A stretch of DNA of 49,676 nt, taken from contig NZ_SOZA01000037.1 of NCBI RefSeq assembly GCF_004519305.1, forward strand, positions 1 to 49,676, read 5' to 3'. This stretch comes from Pseudomonas sp. RIT623 (GTDB lineage: Bacteria; Pseudomonadota; Gammaproteobacteria; Pseudomonadales; Pseudomonadaceae). Below the pieces are notes generated by a model, which saw only the letters and a program-made list of their open reading frames with translations, was not told where the DNA came from and did no database searches. Positions 48,782 to 49,676 of this stretch are shown one piece after another (the first letter of the stretch is position 1; each line of letters begins with the position of its first letter). The position numbers were made by a program, and so were the translations under genes.

Positions 48782-49676
48782 ATGAAAGCGCGACAGCCGA
48801 TCCCCAACATCAATATCGGGCAGGTCTACGACCAGCGTTACAGCGACAGCGAGGTGCACTACGACCGGCTCGGCAACCTGGCCGGGTTCTTCGGCCGCAA
48901 CATGCCGGTGCATCGCCATGACCGGTGCTTCCAGGTGCACTACGTCAAGAGCGGCAGCGTGCGGGTGTTGCTCGACGACCAGCGGTTCCACGAGGCCGGG
49001 CCGATGTTCTTCCTGACTCCGCCGACCATCCCACATGCCTTCGTCACCGAGGCGGACGCCGACGGCCATGTGCTGACCGTGAGCCAGCAACTGGTCTGGC
49101 AGTTGTTGCAGGCTGAGCCAGGGCTAGGCAGCAACCCGCAACTGGCCCCGGCCTGTGTCGCCCTGGGGCAGTTGCAGGGCCAGGCAGGCGAGCAGGCGCA
49201 GCGCCTGGAGCAGTTGTTCGACCTGTTGGGCAGCGAGGTCGGCCAGGGCCAGGTGGGGCAGGGCACGGCACTGCAGGACTTGGCGCGGCTGGTGATGATC
49301 AGCCTGTTGCGCCTGAGCGCCAATGCGTTGCCGGCCAACCCGGCGCGGCACGAGGACTTGCAGGTGTTCCGCCGCTTCAACGAGCTGATCGAGCGCCACT
49401 ACCTGGACCACTGGACGCTACCGGCGTACGCGGCGGCGCTGGGGGTGACCGAGGCGCGCCTGAACGATGTGTGCCGGCGTATCGCCGACTTGCCGTCCAA
49501 GCGCCTGGTGTTCGAGCGGCTGATGCAGGAGGCGCGGCGGCTGCTGCTGTATTCCGGTGGGTCGGCCAATGCGATCTGCTACCAGCTGGGGTTCAAGGAT
49601 CCGGCGTACTTCAGCCGGTTCTTCCAGCGGCATGCCGGTACCACGCCGGGGGAGTACCGCCTGCGCCAGGCGGGGT
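48782..49676 (+). CDS. hpaA: AraC/XylS-family regulator HpaA (partial at the right edge)
   Basis: Reading runs open from ATG 48782 to the end of the window (298 codons). N-terminal NINIGQVYDQRYSDSEVHYDRLGNLAGFFGRNMPVHRHDR is the HpaA signature, with a cupin-type effector domain over residues 25-110 (HRHDRCFQVHYVKSGSVRVLLDD; FFLTPPTIPHAFVTE). The C-terminal two AraC helix-turn-helix motifs are present (LPAYAAALGVTEARLNDVCRRI and ANAICYQLGFKDPAYFSRFFQRHAGTTPGEYR). HpaA activates hpaBC in enterobacteria in response to 4-hydroxyphenylacetate; here it is divergent from the meta-cleavage operon, so it may also act on hpaG1. Only a few residues are likely missing. hpaBC and hpaX are not in the window and may lie to the right. 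Confidence 0.9.
   Translation, partial: MKARQPIPNINIGQVYDQRYSDSEVHYDRLGNLAGFFGRNMPVHRHDRCFQVHYVKSGSVRVLLDDQRFHEAGPMFFLTPPTIPHAFVTEADADGHVLTVSQQLVWQLLQAEPGLGSNPQLAPACVALGQLQGQAGEQAQRLEQLFDLLGSEVGQGQVGQGTALQDLARLVMISLLRLSANALPANPARHEDLQVFRRFNELIERHYLDHWTLPAYAAALGVTEARLNDVCRRIADLPSKRLVFERLMQEARRLLLYSGGSANAICYQLGFKDPAYFSRFFQRHAGTTPGEYRLRQAG

Overview
The window is high-GC DNA with Pseudomonas-type gene content, REP elements and codon use. It looks like a chromosomal segment from the P. putida group. The strongest taxonomic clue is the lipopeptide assembly line at the left edge. Its last five modules have predicted adenylation codes for Gln-Leu-Leu-Gln-Ile, which matches residues 10-14 of xantholysin, the lipopeptide described from P. 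mosselii-like strains. Entolysin of P. entomophila ends Ser-Val-Leu-Ser-Ile and does not fit. The species assignment is an inference from content, not a measured identity.

Layout, left to right. (1) 1-20.9 kb: 3' end of xtlB, complete xtlC (four modules plus two thioesterases) and the macA-macB export pair, all on the + strand. (2) 20.9-25.6 kb: a succinate-semialdehyde dehydrogenase (sad/yneI type) divergent from a PtrR-like LysR regulator, a small secreted protein, pagL (lipid A deacylase) behind a structured leader, and a tandem universal stress protein. (3) 25.6-28.3 kb: a 106-bp tandem REP array, then an acyl-CoA dehydrogenase and a 3-hydroxyisobutyryl-CoA hydrolase-like gene in one minus-strand operon, probably for valine/branched-chain acyl-CoA catabolism. 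(4) 28.5-32.2 kb: a LuxR-type regulator divergent from an amino-acid permease and a DmpA/P1-family aminopeptidase. (5) 32.2-38.8 kb: a short frameshifted glycerate kinase remnant, then a molybdenum hydroxylase operon (large subunit, 2Fe-2S subunit, tri-heme cytochrome c, XdhC, MocA/MobA-like transferase), likely a periplasmic aldehyde oxidase feeding electrons to the respiratory chain. (6) 38.9-42.6 kb: hchA translationally coupled to a LuxR 'solo', convergent with a quinone oxidoreductase that is divergent from a LysR regulator. (7) 42.7-49.7 kb: the homoprotocatechuate meta-cleavage operon hpaG1-G2-E-D-F-H-I (minus strand) and divergent hpaA, cut by the right edge.

How the genes work together. 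XtlB and XtlC build and release a cyclic lipopeptide, and MacAB moves it across the envelope. The molybdenum operon is self-contained: catalytic subunits, electron acceptor and cofactor maturation factors. The hpa operon takes 3,4-dihydroxyphenylacetate through ring cleavage, dehydrogenation, decarboxylation, isomerisation, hydration and aldol cleavage to pyruvate and succinic semialdehyde. The sad gene at 20.9 kb could oxidise that last product, although it is not in the same operon.

I found no tRNA, rRNA, insertion sequence, prophage or CRISPR array. Part 2 highlights the predicted product of the NRPS, the multi-stem pagL leader, the glycerate kinase fossil, the REP array, the LuxR solo fused by overlap to hchA, and the 20-bp-spaced direct repeats in the hpa control region.
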